Assembly (NCBI GenBank): GCA_934454145.1
Contig: CAKSFT010000009.1
Location: 62,001-126,000 of the forward strand
Source of the DNA: an uncultured Clostridia bacterium
Lineage (GTDB): Bacteria > Bacillota > Clostridia > UBA1381
Length of the DNA stretch: 64,000 nt
Reading direction: 5' to 3'
In this document: piece after piece, positions 42,592 through 50,526 of the stretch
How positions within the stretch are numbered: position 1 is the first letter of the stretch
Layout of the letters: every line of letters starts with the position of its first letter
Position numbers and translations under genes: made by a program
The notes under the pieces: generated by a model
Database searches by the model: none
Told to the model about the DNA's origin: nothing
The model's input: the letters and a program-made list of their open reading frames with translations, nothing else

Positions 42592-43397
42592 CAGCATTTG
42601 TCGGCCCGAGCGGAACCGGGAAAAGCTATCGTGCAATCACTGTCGCGCGCCGCAATCATATCGACGCAATCATAGATGACGGTCTGCTGATTGCCGAAAA
42701 CAGCGTAATCGCCGGTTTTTCCGCCAAGCGCGAACCGACGCGCCTTGCCTCTGTGCGCCGCGCGCTCTTTACAGACCCGGCACACCGCAAAGCAGTGACA
42801 GACGCCATAAAAAAATACAATTTTTCCTCAATCATGATACTTGCGACATCGGACGCCATGGCAAAAAAAATTGCCTCACTGCTTTCACTGCCGCCTATTT
42901 CTCAGTTTATCCGCATAGAAGATATATCTTCCCCCGAAGAAATCGAGCTGGCACGCAAGATGCGCACCGAGGAGGGACAGCATGTTATCCCCGTCCCCAC
43001 TTTCCGCATAAAAAAATACTTTTCGGGATACTTTTTGCACCCTTTCAGGCTTTTGCAGAAAAACCTTGACGAAAGCAGCCCGTACAATGACGAAAAATCT
43101 ATTGTCCGTCCAACATTCAGCTATATGGGGCAATACACCATATCTGACAACGTGATAATCAACATAGCAACGTACGAGGCGCTGAAAGCGCCCGGCATCA
43201 GGAAAATACTGCGCATAAACAGCCGCACCTCCCCCCACGGCGTACACATTGACATGACCGTCACCATCGCATACGGCTGTGACATTCACAAGGTCTGCCG
43301 CGCGGTACAGTGCCGTGTCGCGGACAGGTTGCAGACATACACATCAATCAACGTGCGGCGCGTAAACATACTTGTGAAAAACCTGGCACTGCGGTGA
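42582..43397 (+). CDS. fusion of an N-terminal P-loop NTPase domain with a C-terminal Asp23/Gls24-like domain
   Basis: 271 aa. GPSGTGKS (about residues 8-15) is a Walker A loop, followed by IDAIIDDGLLI, a possible Walker B region. The last about 90 residues (from FSYMGQYTISDNVIINIA) follow the Asp23/Gls24 pattern, including VHIDMTVTIAYGCDIHKVCRAVQCRV and the closing INVRRVNILVKNLAL. Asp23-like proteins are usually small membrane-associated stress proteins without an ATPase. ATG 42582 is 10 bases after AGGAG and overlaps the exonuclease gene, so the two are probably coupled. Confidence 0.75.
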   Translation: MHIAAFVGPSGTGKSYRAITVARRNHIDAIIDDGLLIAENSVIAGFSAKREPTRLASVRRALFTDPAHRKAVTDAIKKYNFSSIMILATSDAMAKKIASLLSLPPISQFIRIEDISSPEEIELARKMRTEEGQHVIPVPTFRIKKYFSGYFLHPFRLLQKNLDESSPYNDEKSIVRPTFSYMGQYTISDNVIINIATYEALKAPGIRKILRINSRTSPHGVHIDMTVTIAYGCDIHKVCRAVQCRVADRLQTYTSINVRRVNILVKNLALR

Positions 43398-43410
43398 TTG
43401 AAAAAGATTT

Positions 43411-43448
43411 AAGTCAGACTATTAACGGTAATTTTAATAGTCTGACTT
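43411..43448. terminator. terminator between the fusion gene and the AT-rich pair
   Basis: AAGTCAGACTATTAA (43411-43425) and its perfect complement (43434-43448), lying between convergent stop codons. Confidence 0.8.
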
Positions 43449-43463
43449 GATTTTGTGACAAAG

Positions 43464-43877
43464 TCAGTAATATTTAGGATTGCTGTTGGGTGGGGTGTTT
43501 TTTGATTGTGCTAATTGATTTAATTCTTCTAATGAGTATTCTTTATCGGACAAATCCGCTATGCCGGAGTTATTACCGACATCATATATTTTTATGTATA
43601 TAACACCGTTTTTCTTGCCGGATAATTTTTTTAACAAACCGGTTGTAGTTAAAGCTGTATTATTATATCCGGTAACATCCGGAACCGGTGAACTTAATAC
43701 TCCTTTACATTGTTCGCATTGAAATAAATATAAATTACCTTCTAATTTGAATTGCATTTTTTGATCAACAGCCCAATGCGGATTGTTGGAACCACAAAGC
43801 GGACAAACCTTTACATTTCTGTCAATAAAACCTTGCGGCACGCTGCCTGCAAATCCTTCCATTCTTCTAAAAGCCAT
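43464..43877 (-). CDS. small zinc-ribbon protein in an AT-rich accessory pair
   Basis: 137 aa with CPLCG near 25 and CEQC near 54, a likely zinc ribbon, then a low-complexity Asn/Ser tail ending NTPPNSNPKYY. AGGAG lies 9 bases before the ATG. The DNA is markedly more AT-rich than the flanking genes and shares codon style with the broken gene just upstream (21 bases), suggesting joint acquisition. The function is unknown. Confidence 0.65.
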   Translation of the reverse strand: MAFRRMEGFAGSVPQGFIDRNVKVCPLCGSNNPHWAVDQKMQFKLEGNLYLFQCEQCKGVLSSPVPDVTGYNNTALTTTGLLKKLSGKKNGVIYIKIYDVGNNSGIADLSDKEYSLEELNQLAQSKNTPPNSNPKYY

Positions 43878-43898
43878 AGAAACTCGCTCCTTTTTAAA

Positions 43899-44258
43899 TT
43901 ATAATCCGACCGACATTGAAATTAACCAATATAAGAATGCACCGCCTATGATTGTCAAAATGGTAATTAATAAATAATTAATTCCAAATTGCTTTGCATT
44001 GTTTATTGCTGCCTTTTTGCCAACTGATGATGTTGTTACGGTAGGAAAGTTATTTTTAATAACTACATTTGCAGTAAAGTCATTTCTAATCATTGCCCCA
44101 TAACTATTTTGGGAGTCAACAAATCCCTGAATTTGATAACCGTTTTCATCATTGCCTGTAATGGAAATTAAATCAACAGGAAACTGTGCAGATGCAGGAC
44201 TTTTAAGCTGTTAACAGATTATAGGCTTTACTACTCTCATAATTTCCTCATTGGTCAT
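43899..44258 (-). pseudogene. membrane protein gene interrupted by an in-frame TAA
   Basis: From ATG 44258 (GAAAGGA 10 bases upstream) the frame reads MTNEEIMRVVKPIIC, then TAA at 44211-44213, then QLKSPASAQFPVDLISITG and on to a C-terminal membrane helix (YLLITILTIIGGAFLYWLI) without further stops. The LKSP.SA.FP phrase is typical of small secreted or membrane proteins and usually follows a K..i..QLK context, so the stop looks like a nonsense mutation in an otherwise intact 119-codon gene. Internal restart at ATG 44093 would give only 64 residues. Confidence 0.75.
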
Positions 44259-44329
44259 GATAAACCATTCCTTTCGTGAAAATTTAGTTTTTTTATAAAT
44301 TTTATACTCCTTTCTAAATTCTCAAGCAA

Positions 44330-44502
44330 ATAAAAAATGCGTGGTATAAAAACCTATACCACGCATAAAAACACGAATCTGTTTGATATCGCACTAATTA
44401 AACGCATCAAAATAAAGATATTCCTCAAAAATATCATAAGCATAATATTAAAATATTAGTATGTGGTAATTGTATTATACCACCATTTTATGTAAAAATC
44501 AA
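44330..44502 (-). ncRNA. promoter-terminator unit: candidate sRNA or attenuated leader
   Basis: TTGATT (44497-44502), 17 bp ending TGG, TATAAT (44474-44479), then about 100 nt, then a 12-bp hairpin ATGCGTGGTATA / TATACCACGCAT (44337-44366) followed by a T-rich tract on the minus strand. The transcript would be about 135 nt and would end before the broken two-gene unit. It contains a 29-codon hydrophobic frame beginning MLMIFLRNIFILM but without a clear ribosome site. It could be an sRNA, a transcription attenuator or a small toxin-like RNA. Confidence 0.5.
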
Positions 44503-44511
44503 TACAAATAC

Positions 44512-44547
44512 ACAAAAAGCAGGCACATCACATTTTGATGTACCTGC
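44512..44547 (-). terminator. terminator of the comEA-like/response regulator/kinase/GerMN operon
   Basis: GCAGGTACATCA and its complement with one G-U pair (44519-44530 and 44536-44547), followed on the minus strand by TTTTTG. It lies 15 bases after the GerMN gene. With the unit at 44330-44502 it accounts for the gap 44259-44561. Confidence 0.8.
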
Positions 44548-44561
44548 AAAATCTGTCAGTT

Positions 44562-45491
44562 TCACTGCTTTATTATTTTTTTGTTTTCCTCAAAAACCTG
44601 GCTGAAATCAAATGTCCCCACCATCTCCGCCGTTTTGCCCTCAAAGAGAAAACGCACAGAATTGACTTCATTCAGAGAAGTCAGACTGTTGACCACAGAA
44701 TACACCGCCAGCGCACTTTTGTCGCTTGTCGGGTCGGACAGATTCTTTTCAATAAAGTTCTTGAATGTGACATGGCATGTGCCATTGTTAGTTTCCGCCG
44801 AGATAAGCTCCGTGTCCGAAGTGAGCACCGAGGACAATTCTTTGTTCACCGGCCCTTTTATAAGTTCGCTTACAATATAGTTTTCAATCGGCCTTGTGTC
44901 GGTAATCTTGATTGTGCGCACTTCCTTTACAAGGCTTTTGCCGTCTTTGTCGGCAAAATAAAGCACGATATTTTTGGAATCGGTGGTATAGGTGTCAGAC
45001 TCCAAATTTATGTCACTGTTGGACATAAATCCAATCAGACTGCCGTCCGCCGCCATGACCTGCTGCCCCTCCACAGTCACCATGACGCCGCCAATCTTGT
45101 CAAGCTGGCACAAAGTTCTCACCAGGGCATAAACCGACAGCATGTTTTTTGCGCTGTCGCCGCTCAAAAATTCTTTTGAAAAATCAACCGTCAGGTTTGA
45201 CTCATTATAATATGTGCCCAAAACCTTTGTGTTCTTCCCGGCAATGGCGCGGAGTTTTTTGCTCTGGGGGCCTTTCAGGAGATTTTCCAAAACAAGCCCC
45301 GGCAGTTCATCAGCATTGTCATATGCAATCTTCCGTTCCTCCTGCTCGATTGATGACGCCGCCTCGTTCAGAAAATACAGATTTATATTTTTTTCGGAAT
45401 TTTTGCTGTTCCTTCCGCTCCAAATGCTGACAAATGCCACTGTCAGGATTATCGCCACTGCCAAAACAGCAAGTATCACTTTTTTATTCAT
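44562..45491 (-). CDS. GerMN-domain membrane-anchored protein
   Basis: 309 aa. MNKKVILAVLAVAIILTVAFVS is an N-terminal anchor; two GerMN domains follow (about 40-165 with VLENLLKGPQ, and about 180-300 with IVSELIKGP). GerMN domains occur in GerM, a spore-coat/engulfment protein, and in secreted proteins of Bacillota. It is the last gene of an operon with a sensor kinase and regulator, so it may be an output or modulator of that system. ATG 45491 follows AAAGG. Confidence 0.88.
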   Translation of the reverse strand: MNKKVILAVLAVAIILTVAFVSIWSGRNSKNSEKNINLYFLNEAASSIEQEERKIAYDNADELPGLVLENLLKGPQSKKLRAIAGKNTKVLGTYYNESNLTVDFSKEFLSGDSAKNMLSVYALVRTLCQLDKIGGVMVTVEGQQVMAADGSLIGFMSNSDINLESDTYTTDSKNIVLYFADKDGKSLVKEVRTIKITDTRPIENYIVSELIKGPVNKELSSVLTSDTELISAETNNGTCHVTFKNFIEKNLSDPTSDKSALAVYSVVNSLTSLNEVNSVRFLFEGKTAEMVGTFDFSQVFEENKKIIKQ

Positions 45492-45580
45492 AATATTCCA
45501 CAGCCTTTCTGCCCGTATCCGTCCCCTGTGAGTGACAGACACCACACGGCGCACAATCACCGCAAAAAAGGGCGTCCGTC

Positions 45581-46978
45581 TTACTTGTTTTCCTCGGTCT
45601 GCATAGGGAGGTATATGGAGAATATGCTCCCCATCTCGCCCTCGCTTGTCACCCTTATTGTTCCGCCGTGCATAAGCACAGCCTCTTTGGCAATGGCAAG
45701 CCCAAGCCCCGTGCCGCCCGTGTCCCTCGCGCGGGAATCGTCCAGTCTGTAAAAACGCTCAAAAATATGTTCTTTTTCCGCCTCCGGTATACCCGGCCCG
45801 TTGTCCTCCACGCGTACAACAGCAAAATTTTCTTCCTTTTCCAGGCTCACCTTGACAAATCCGCTCTGCGGAGAATATTTGATTGCATTGTCAATAATAT
45901 TATATATTGCCTCCCAAATCTTGTCATAGTCAAGCATGACCTCTTCCTCAATCTCGGGGGTAAAGTCAGAATAAACAACAATATCCTTCTCATTCGCCTT
46001 TGGCGTCAGATTTCTTATGATGGCATGAATCATCGCCGCCATGTCAACACCTACCAGCTTTGGCGTGTTTTTGGAGTCAAGCTTTGTCAGCGCCAAAAGC
46101 CGCTCCACAATCCTTGTCAGCCGGTCAACCTCGTTGCTCAAATCCTCCAAAAACTCCTTCAGCATTTCCTTGTCGGGGTTGGGAGTGGAAACAATGCTGT
46201 CGCATATCAGCTTTATCGTCGCAAGCGGCGTCTTAAGCTCGTGCGAAACATCTGACACGAATTTGCGCCGTTTTTCTTCCAGGTTTGCCAGCTCACTCGT
46301 CATATAGTTCAGGGTCTGCGCCATCTCCGCAAATTCGTTGTGCCCCTTGACCTTCAGCTTTTTCTCAAAATTCCCTTTTGAAATTTCCTTTGCAACGCTT
46401 ATAAAATCATCAATCGGCGAAGTGACGATAAATGACATGCCCAGACTCAGTATGCCCACAAGAATACTTATCAAAACAGACACTGTCAAAAGGTTCACCG
46501 TCACATAAGAAACGGTCTTGTCAAGGCTGTCTATTGTTTCAATCAGATAAATCACGCCTGATGTGGAATTTCCGTTTTTTGCCGGCACGGCAACACTCAG
46601 CATGTTGTTCCCCAGTTCGTTCTTTGCGATGTGGTATGCCTGCTCGCCGTTTGACGCCGTGTTCACGATGTCCCTGATAAACACCTTTCCCAAAAGTTCG
46701 GAATTGCTGTCAAATATCACGTGATATGCGTTGTTGACGGCAATTGCACGTATGTTTGTCCCCATCAGGATTTTCATGACGTCACGCTCTGCCTGTTCCG
46801 GCACGGTGCCCCCGAAGTAAGGTGACATCGTATCTGCAATGATGTTTGCCTTTGCAAACATGTTCACCTCTTCGTTTTCATAAAGGCGTTCCTCCAGGAC
46901 ACCCAGTATATATATACTCATGAGCCCCAGTGTGACCAAGATAACAACAAAATATGTAGCCATCATGCTCCATCTCAT
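45581..46978 (-). CDS. sensor histidine kinase (WalK/PhoR-like)
   Basis: 465 aa. Two membrane helices (about 7-28 and 159-181) flank an extracytoplasmic sensor domain; then HAMP, a dimerisation domain with phospho-acceptor His246 (SDVSHELKTP), and an ATPase domain with N box NIIDNAIKYSPQ, G1 DNGPGIP, F box FERFYR and G2 GGTGLGLAIAK. The start is uncertain: ATG 46978 gives a normal topology but lacks a good ribosome site; the frame stays open upstream through the regulator stop, with only rare start codons. Confidence 0.93.
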   Translation of the reverse strand: MRWSMMATYFVVILVTLGLMSIYILGVLEERLYENEEVNMFAKANIIADTMSPYFGGTVPEQAERDVMKILMGTNIRAIAVNNAYHVIFDSNSELLGKVFIRDIVNTASNGEQAYHIAKNELGNNMLSVAVPAKNGNSTSGVIYLIETIDSLDKTVSYVTVNLLTVSVLISILVGILSLGMSFIVTSPIDDFISVAKEISKGNFEKKLKVKGHNEFAEMAQTLNYMTSELANLEEKRRKFVSDVSHELKTPLATIKLICDSIVSTPNPDKEMLKEFLEDLSNEVDRLTRIVERLLALTKLDSKNTPKLVGVDMAAMIHAIIRNLTPKANEKDIVVYSDFTPEIEEEVMLDYDKIWEAIYNIIDNAIKYSPQSGFVKVSLEKEENFAVVRVEDNGPGIPEAEKEHIFERFYRLDDSRARDTGGTGLGLAIAKEAVLMHGGTIRVTSEGEMGSIFSIYLPMQTEENK

Positions 46979-46994
46979 AGAAGAGAAAAAGCTT

Positions 46995-47681
46995 TTAATC
47001 CTTTTTATAATAATAACCCACTCCCCATTTTGTCTTGATATAATCCGGTTCTGCCGGGTTGTCCTCAATCTTCTCGCGCAGTCTTCTTATATGCACGTCA
47101 ACAGTTCTCACATCGCCCGGATAGTCAAACCCCCACGCGATATCCAACAGGTTTTCTCTTGTATAAACCTTACCGGGGTTTTTCACAAACAGCTCCAGCA
47201 AGTCAAATTCCTTGCCGGTGAGCTCTATAACCCTGTTTTTGATGGTGATTCTCCGAAAGTTGTAATCAAGCGTGATATTGCCCGAGATGAGGATATCTTT
47301 ATTTCTCTGCTGCTGTCCCGCCGGCTTCACTCTCCTCAGGATAGCCTTTATGCGCGAGGTTACCTCTCTTATGTTGAACGGTTTTGTTATGTAGTCGTCC
47401 GCACCGTATTCCAAGCCTAGGATTTTGTCTATGTCCTCACTCTTTGCCGTAAGCATTATTATCGGCACATTTGAAAATGCGCGTATCGTGCGGCACACCG
47501 TAAGCCCGTCCATCTTGGGGAGCATCAGATCCAAAAGAATCAAGTCTACACTCTCATCATGCGCAAGCCGCACTCCTTCTTCCCCGTCAAACGCTGTCGC
47601 AACCTCATATCCGTCCTGCTCCAGGTTATACTTAATCCCCTTCACCAAAAGCTTTTCGTCATCAACAACCAGTATCTTCAC
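46995..47681 (-). CDS. OmpR/PhoB-family response regulator
   Basis: 228 aa. Receiver domain with VVDDE (5-9), phospho-acceptor Asp51 (LLDLMLPKMDG) and Lys near 101; C-terminal winged helix with VDVHIRRLREKIE. GTG start with AAGGAG about 10 bases upstream. Cognate kinase directly downstream. It resembles WalR/YycF, but the gene lacks the yycH/yycI neighbours. Confidence 0.95.
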   Translation of the reverse strand: MKILVVDDEKLLVKGIKYNLEQDGYEVATAFDGEEGVRLAHDESVDLILLDLMLPKMDGLTVCRTIRAFSNVPIIMLTAKSEDIDKILGLEYGADDYITKPFNIREVTSRIKAILRRVKPAGQQQRNKDILISGNITLDYNFRRITIKNRVIELTGKEFDLLELFVKNPGKVYTRENLLDIAWGFDYPGDVRTVDVHIRRLREKIEDNPAEPDYIKTKWGVGYYYKKD

Positions 47682-47705
47682 TCAAGTCCTGCTCCTTTCC
47701 CAACA

Positions 47706-48071
47706 CTACTGCACCACAATATGCTCTTTTATTTTCTGAAATTTCTTTGTGCCAATCCCCGGGATTTTCATAATGTCTTCAATTTTCTCAAAGTTCCCGT
47801 TCTTCTCGCGGTAATCTATAATTTTCTTTGACATTTTGGCACCGATTCCCTCAAGACTCATAAGCTCTGCCGCCGACGCCGTGTTTATGTTTATCAGCCC
47901 CGGTTCGACAGAAGGCGGTATTTCCGCTTTGACCAGCGTTAACTCTTCCGAATCTTCTGCGATAAAATCTTCATACTCACATTTATCGTCAGAATATTCG
48001 GAGAAAATTGCCCCAACAGTCAGCGAGGCAGCAAAAATCAATACATATGGTATAATTTTGTTTTTAATCAT
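47706..48071 (-). CDS. ComEA-like helix-hairpin-helix protein
   Basis: 121 aa. An N-terminal membrane anchor (about 7-23), a short acidic linker and the tandem HhH domain ININTASAAELMSLEGIGAKMSKKIIDYREKNG ending VIPGIG-like IPGIGTKKFQKI. ComEA binds incoming DNA at the cell surface; this short form could serve that role or another extracellular DNA-binding role. First gene of an operon with the two-component system, an unusual association. Confidence 0.85.
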   Translation of the reverse strand: MIKNKIIPYVLIFAASLTVGAIFSEYSDDKCEYEDFIAEDSEELTLVKAEIPPSVEPGLININTASAAELMSLEGIGAKMSKKIIDYREKNGNFEKIEDIMKIPGIGTKKFQKIKEHIVVQ

Positions 48072-48213
48072 GTGCTATCAGTCCCTTAAACCAAATATTA
48101 ATCCTTCCCCGAATATGAAATTGTTTTCTTCCGGGAAAACCTCCCGAATTTATACCATACTCTATATTATAACACACTCACATATATTTTTTCCATAGTT
48201 TTTTTAATTTTTG

Positions 48214-48242
48214 TTGCATTTTTTCAATTTTTTTTGTATAAT
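48214..48242 (+). promoter_or_regulatory. promoter of the D-Ala-D-Ala carboxypeptidase gene
   Basis: TTGCAT (48214-48219), a T-rich 17 bp spacer, TATAAT (48237-48242). Confidence 0.7.
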
Positions 48243-48274
48243 GGATATGATATATATTTTTTTGGAGGCAAATT

Positions 48275-49723
48275 ATGAGCAAAAAATCAATTTTTCCGCT
48301 GTTGCTTGCATTTATGTTTGCTGTATCCACACCGACAGGCACATATGCAGAGAAAGAATCCGCTGCAGGTTCTTCTGTTTCTCAGGCATCACAAACGCAA
48401 TCTGTCAAAGATGACAGCAAAAATAAAAAAGACAGCACCAACACCGATAATACATCAGGTGGGTCCTCTGTAGCTGTTCCGGAAGAAAACTTCCCGTCAC
48501 TTCACACAGATTATTACCTTCTTGCCGACCTTGACAGCGGCAAAATACTCCATTCCAAAAACGGCAGCGAAAAAGTTTTCCCCGCAAGCACAACAAAGAT
48601 ACTCACCGCCATCATCATTCTGGAACGTTGCAATCTTACCGACACAGCTGTCGCCACAGAAGAGGCAATCGCCCCCATAACAATGAAACACTCCAACATG
48701 GGCATCCGAGTGGGTGAAGAATTCACGGTGGAACAGCTTTTGTACGGCATGCTTGTTGCCTCCGCAAACGATGCGGCAAATGTGCTTGCCGTTAAAACAG
48801 CAGGAAGCCTTGATGAATTTGCAAAGCTGATGAATTCGAAGGCACACGAGCTTGGCGCCGAAAATTCAAATTTTGTAAACCCCCACGGGTTCCACGACGA
48901 CAACCACTATACAACCGTAGATGACCTTGCAAAAATCACATGCTATGCCATGAAAAACGAAAAATTTGCAGAAATCGTGTCGACAGCAAAATATCAGATA
49001 CCGCCCACCGACAAGTATAACGAAACACGCTATTTGTCAAACACAAATATGCTTATTTCTTCAAACAAGGGCTCTATGCATCTCTACAAAGGCGCAATAG
49101 GCGTAAAGACCGGCAGCACAGACGAGGCCGGCAACTGCCTTGTCGCCGCGGCGGAATCAAAGGGCACGCGCCTTTTGAGCATTGTCATGAAGTGCAAAAA
49201 CGAAGGTGTCGGCGAACATGCATACTCCTTTGTCGACACAAGGGCATTGTTTGACTACGGCTTTGACAACTATGAACACAAGACGATTGCCGACACCGCG
49301 GAGGTCATCGACAGCTCAAAGGTACGCGAAGCAAAAAGCGGGAAAAGAGTTTCCCTTTCCCCGTCTGAAGAAATCCGCGTACTTCTGCCCAAAGACACCG
49401 ACATATCAACCATAAAAGCAGAAGTCCAAACAGATGAACATATAAAAGCCCCAATCAAAAAGGGGGACATACTCGGGACAGTCACATATACCCTAAACGG
49501 CGAAACCATAGGCGAAACAAAGCTTGTCGCCGGCAATGATGTAGAGCGCGACCTGCTCTTGCACATCATTTTCACCATATGGAACATCATTTCCGACCCG
49601 ATTGTGATATGTGCGGTTATAATTCTTGCAGTGTTGATACTGTACGCAAAAAATGTACAAAAGAGAAAACAGCGCGAAAGACGGCGGCGTCTGAGGCATC
49701 TTGAAGAAGATGACGACGACTAA
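48275..49723 (+). CDS. dacF: D-alanyl-D-alanine carboxypeptidase (DacF/PBP5-like)
   Basis: 482 aa. Signal peptide to about TYA25, then a Ser/Asp/Lys-rich linker (about 26-70), and the S11 peptidase domain: SxxK as Ser105-Lys108 (ASTTK), SxN as Ser163-Asn165 (SAN) and KTG at 278-280. A C-terminal domain and a membrane helix (about 430-460) with a basic/acidic tail anchor it. It trims the peptidoglycan stem pentapeptide. The C-terminal helix is longer than the amphipathic anchor of E. coli PBP5. GGAGG precedes the ATG. Confidence 0.94.
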   Translation: MSKKSIFPLLLAFMFAVSTPTGTYAEKESAAGSSVSQASQTQSVKDDSKNKKDSTNTDNTSGGSSVAVPEENFPSLHTDYYLLADLDSGKILHSKNGSEKVFPASTTKILTAIIILERCNLTDTAVATEEAIAPITMKHSNMGIRVGEEFTVEQLLYGMLVASANDAANVLAVKTAGSLDEFAKLMNSKAHELGAENSNFVNPHGFHDDNHYTTVDDLAKITCYAMKNEKFAEIVSTAKYQIPPTDKYNETRYLSNTNMLISSNKGSMHLYKGAIGVKTGSTDEAGNCLVAAAESKGTRLLSIVMKCKNEGVGEHAYSFVDTRALFDYGFDNYEHKTIADTAEVIDSSKVREAKSGKRVSLSPSEEIRVLLPKDTDISTIKAEVQTDEHIKAPIKKGDILGTVTYTLNGETIGETKLVAGNDVERDLLLHIIFTIWNIISDPIVICAVIILAVLILYAKNVQKRKQRERRRRLRHLEEDDDD

Positions 49724-49732
49724 ATCTCAGCC

Positions 49733-49777
49733 AAACTCTCAGCAAACCAGCTTTGATTTGCCGGGAGTTTCTTTTTT
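49733..49777 (+). terminator. dacF terminator that overlaps the end of the convergent DtxR-like gene
   Basis: AAACTCTCAGCAAA (49733-49746) and TTTGCCGGGAGTTT (49757-49770; 12 of 14 paired) followed by CTTTTTT. The stem includes the last codons and stop of the convergent gene. Confidence 0.65.
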
Positions 49778-50152
49778 GCTTTTTTCTGCACACTCTTTTA
49801 TGCGTTCATAGGTCGTGTTTCCCACGGCATGGCAGATTGCCTTTGCTTCTTTTTCCAACACTCTCCCCTCCAGCCCCAGTGTTCTGCTCAAAAACATTGC
49901 TATCACATCATATTTTTCGCAAAGATGCCTGACCTGTTTTGTGCCTTTTTGCGTTATATACACATCTCCGTATGGCTTATGCTCTACATATCCGCAAAGC
50001 GAAAGCGTATTCACCGCGCGGTTCACACTGGGTTTTGATATGCCCATACGCCGCGAAATATCTGTTATTCTCACAGGTTTTCCCTCCTGCGACAAAATGT
50101 GTATAATCTCCAGATATTCTGCCAAAGCCGCAGTTATTTCATATTCCGTCAT
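49739..50152 (-). CDS. DtxR/MntR-family metal-dependent regulator
   Basis: 137 aa. N-terminal winged helix (EYLEIIHILSQEGKPVRITDISRRMGISKPSVNRAVNTL) and a dimerisation/metal-binding helix region with HLCEKYDVIAMFLSRTLG and ICHAVG, as in MntR-like short DtxR proteins; no SH3 domain. Ligands such as Glu and His appear plausible, but the metal (Mn or Fe) cannot be assigned. No transporter gene is adjacent. GAGGTG lies 6 bases before the ATG. Confidence 0.88.
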   Translation of the reverse strand: MTEYEITAALAEYLEIIHILSQEGKPVRITDISRRMGISKPSVNRAVNTLSLCGYVEHKPYGDVYITQKGTKQVRHLCEKYDVIAMFLSRTLGLEGRVLEKEAKAICHAVGNTTYERIKECAEKSKKETPGKSKLVC

Positions 50153-50250
50153 TTTTGGTCACCTCTTTCGGGATTTCTATATCAGGTAATTATAAATACA
50201 CTTACCCTCCGCATCTTTGATATCGGGGCGCCGATTCCCGATTTATAAAC

Positions 50251-50290
50251 CAAAAGAGGCTTGGACACAGTGTCCAAGCCTCCTTTGGCT
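50251..50290 (-). terminator. terminator after tRNA-Gly
   Basis: AGGCTTGGACAC and its complement, enclosed by CCAAA / TTTGG pairing, with TCTTTTGGTTT on the minus strand. It starts about 15 bases after the tRNA. Confidence 0.7.
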
Positions 50291-50304
50291 AAAAATAATT
50301 AAAT

Positions 50305-50379
50305 TGGAGCGGAAGACGAGATTCGAACTCGCGACGTTCACCTTGGCAAGGTGACGCTCTACCACTGAGCCACTCCCGC
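50305..50379 (-). tRNA. tRNA-Gly (GCC)
   Basis: Folds as a cloverleaf of 72 nt plus encoded CCA. The acceptor GCGGGAG pairs with CTTCCGC (one G-U), the D loop has AGTGGTA, the anticodon stem ACCTT.GCCA.AGGT reads GCC, and the T arm GCGAGTTCGAATCTCGT is canonical. Confidence 0.97.
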
Positions 50380-50391
50380 ATGAATAAGTAT

Positions 50392-50420
50392 ATGATAACA
50401 CATTTCCCTCCTTTTGTCAA
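50392..50420 (-). promoter_or_regulatory. promoter of tRNA-Gly
   Basis: Perfect TTGACA (50415-50420), 17 bp, TATCAT (50392-50397) on the minus strand, about 13 bases before the tRNA 5' end. Confidence 0.8.
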
Positions 50421-50432
50421 GTCCTTTTTGAA

Positions 50433-50467
50433 AATAATTATTTATCGTTTTTCGATAAATAATTATT
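50433..50467. repeat. perfect 15-bp inverted repeat between divergent promoters
   Basis: AATAATTATTTATCG (50433-50447), TTTTT loop, exact complement (50453-50467). Its right edge overlaps the -35 box of the next gene by two bases, so it could be an operator for that gene or the tRNA. Confidence 0.65.
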
Positions 50468-50494
50468 GACATTTGTTATGTTGTGTGATATACT
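50466..50494 (+). promoter_or_regulatory. promoter of the unknown membrane protein gene
   Basis: TTGACA (50466-50471), 17 bp, TATACT (50489-50494). Confidence 0.75.
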
Positions 50495-50526
50495 GTAAAA
50501 AAAACACAGAAAAGAGGTAATCTCAT

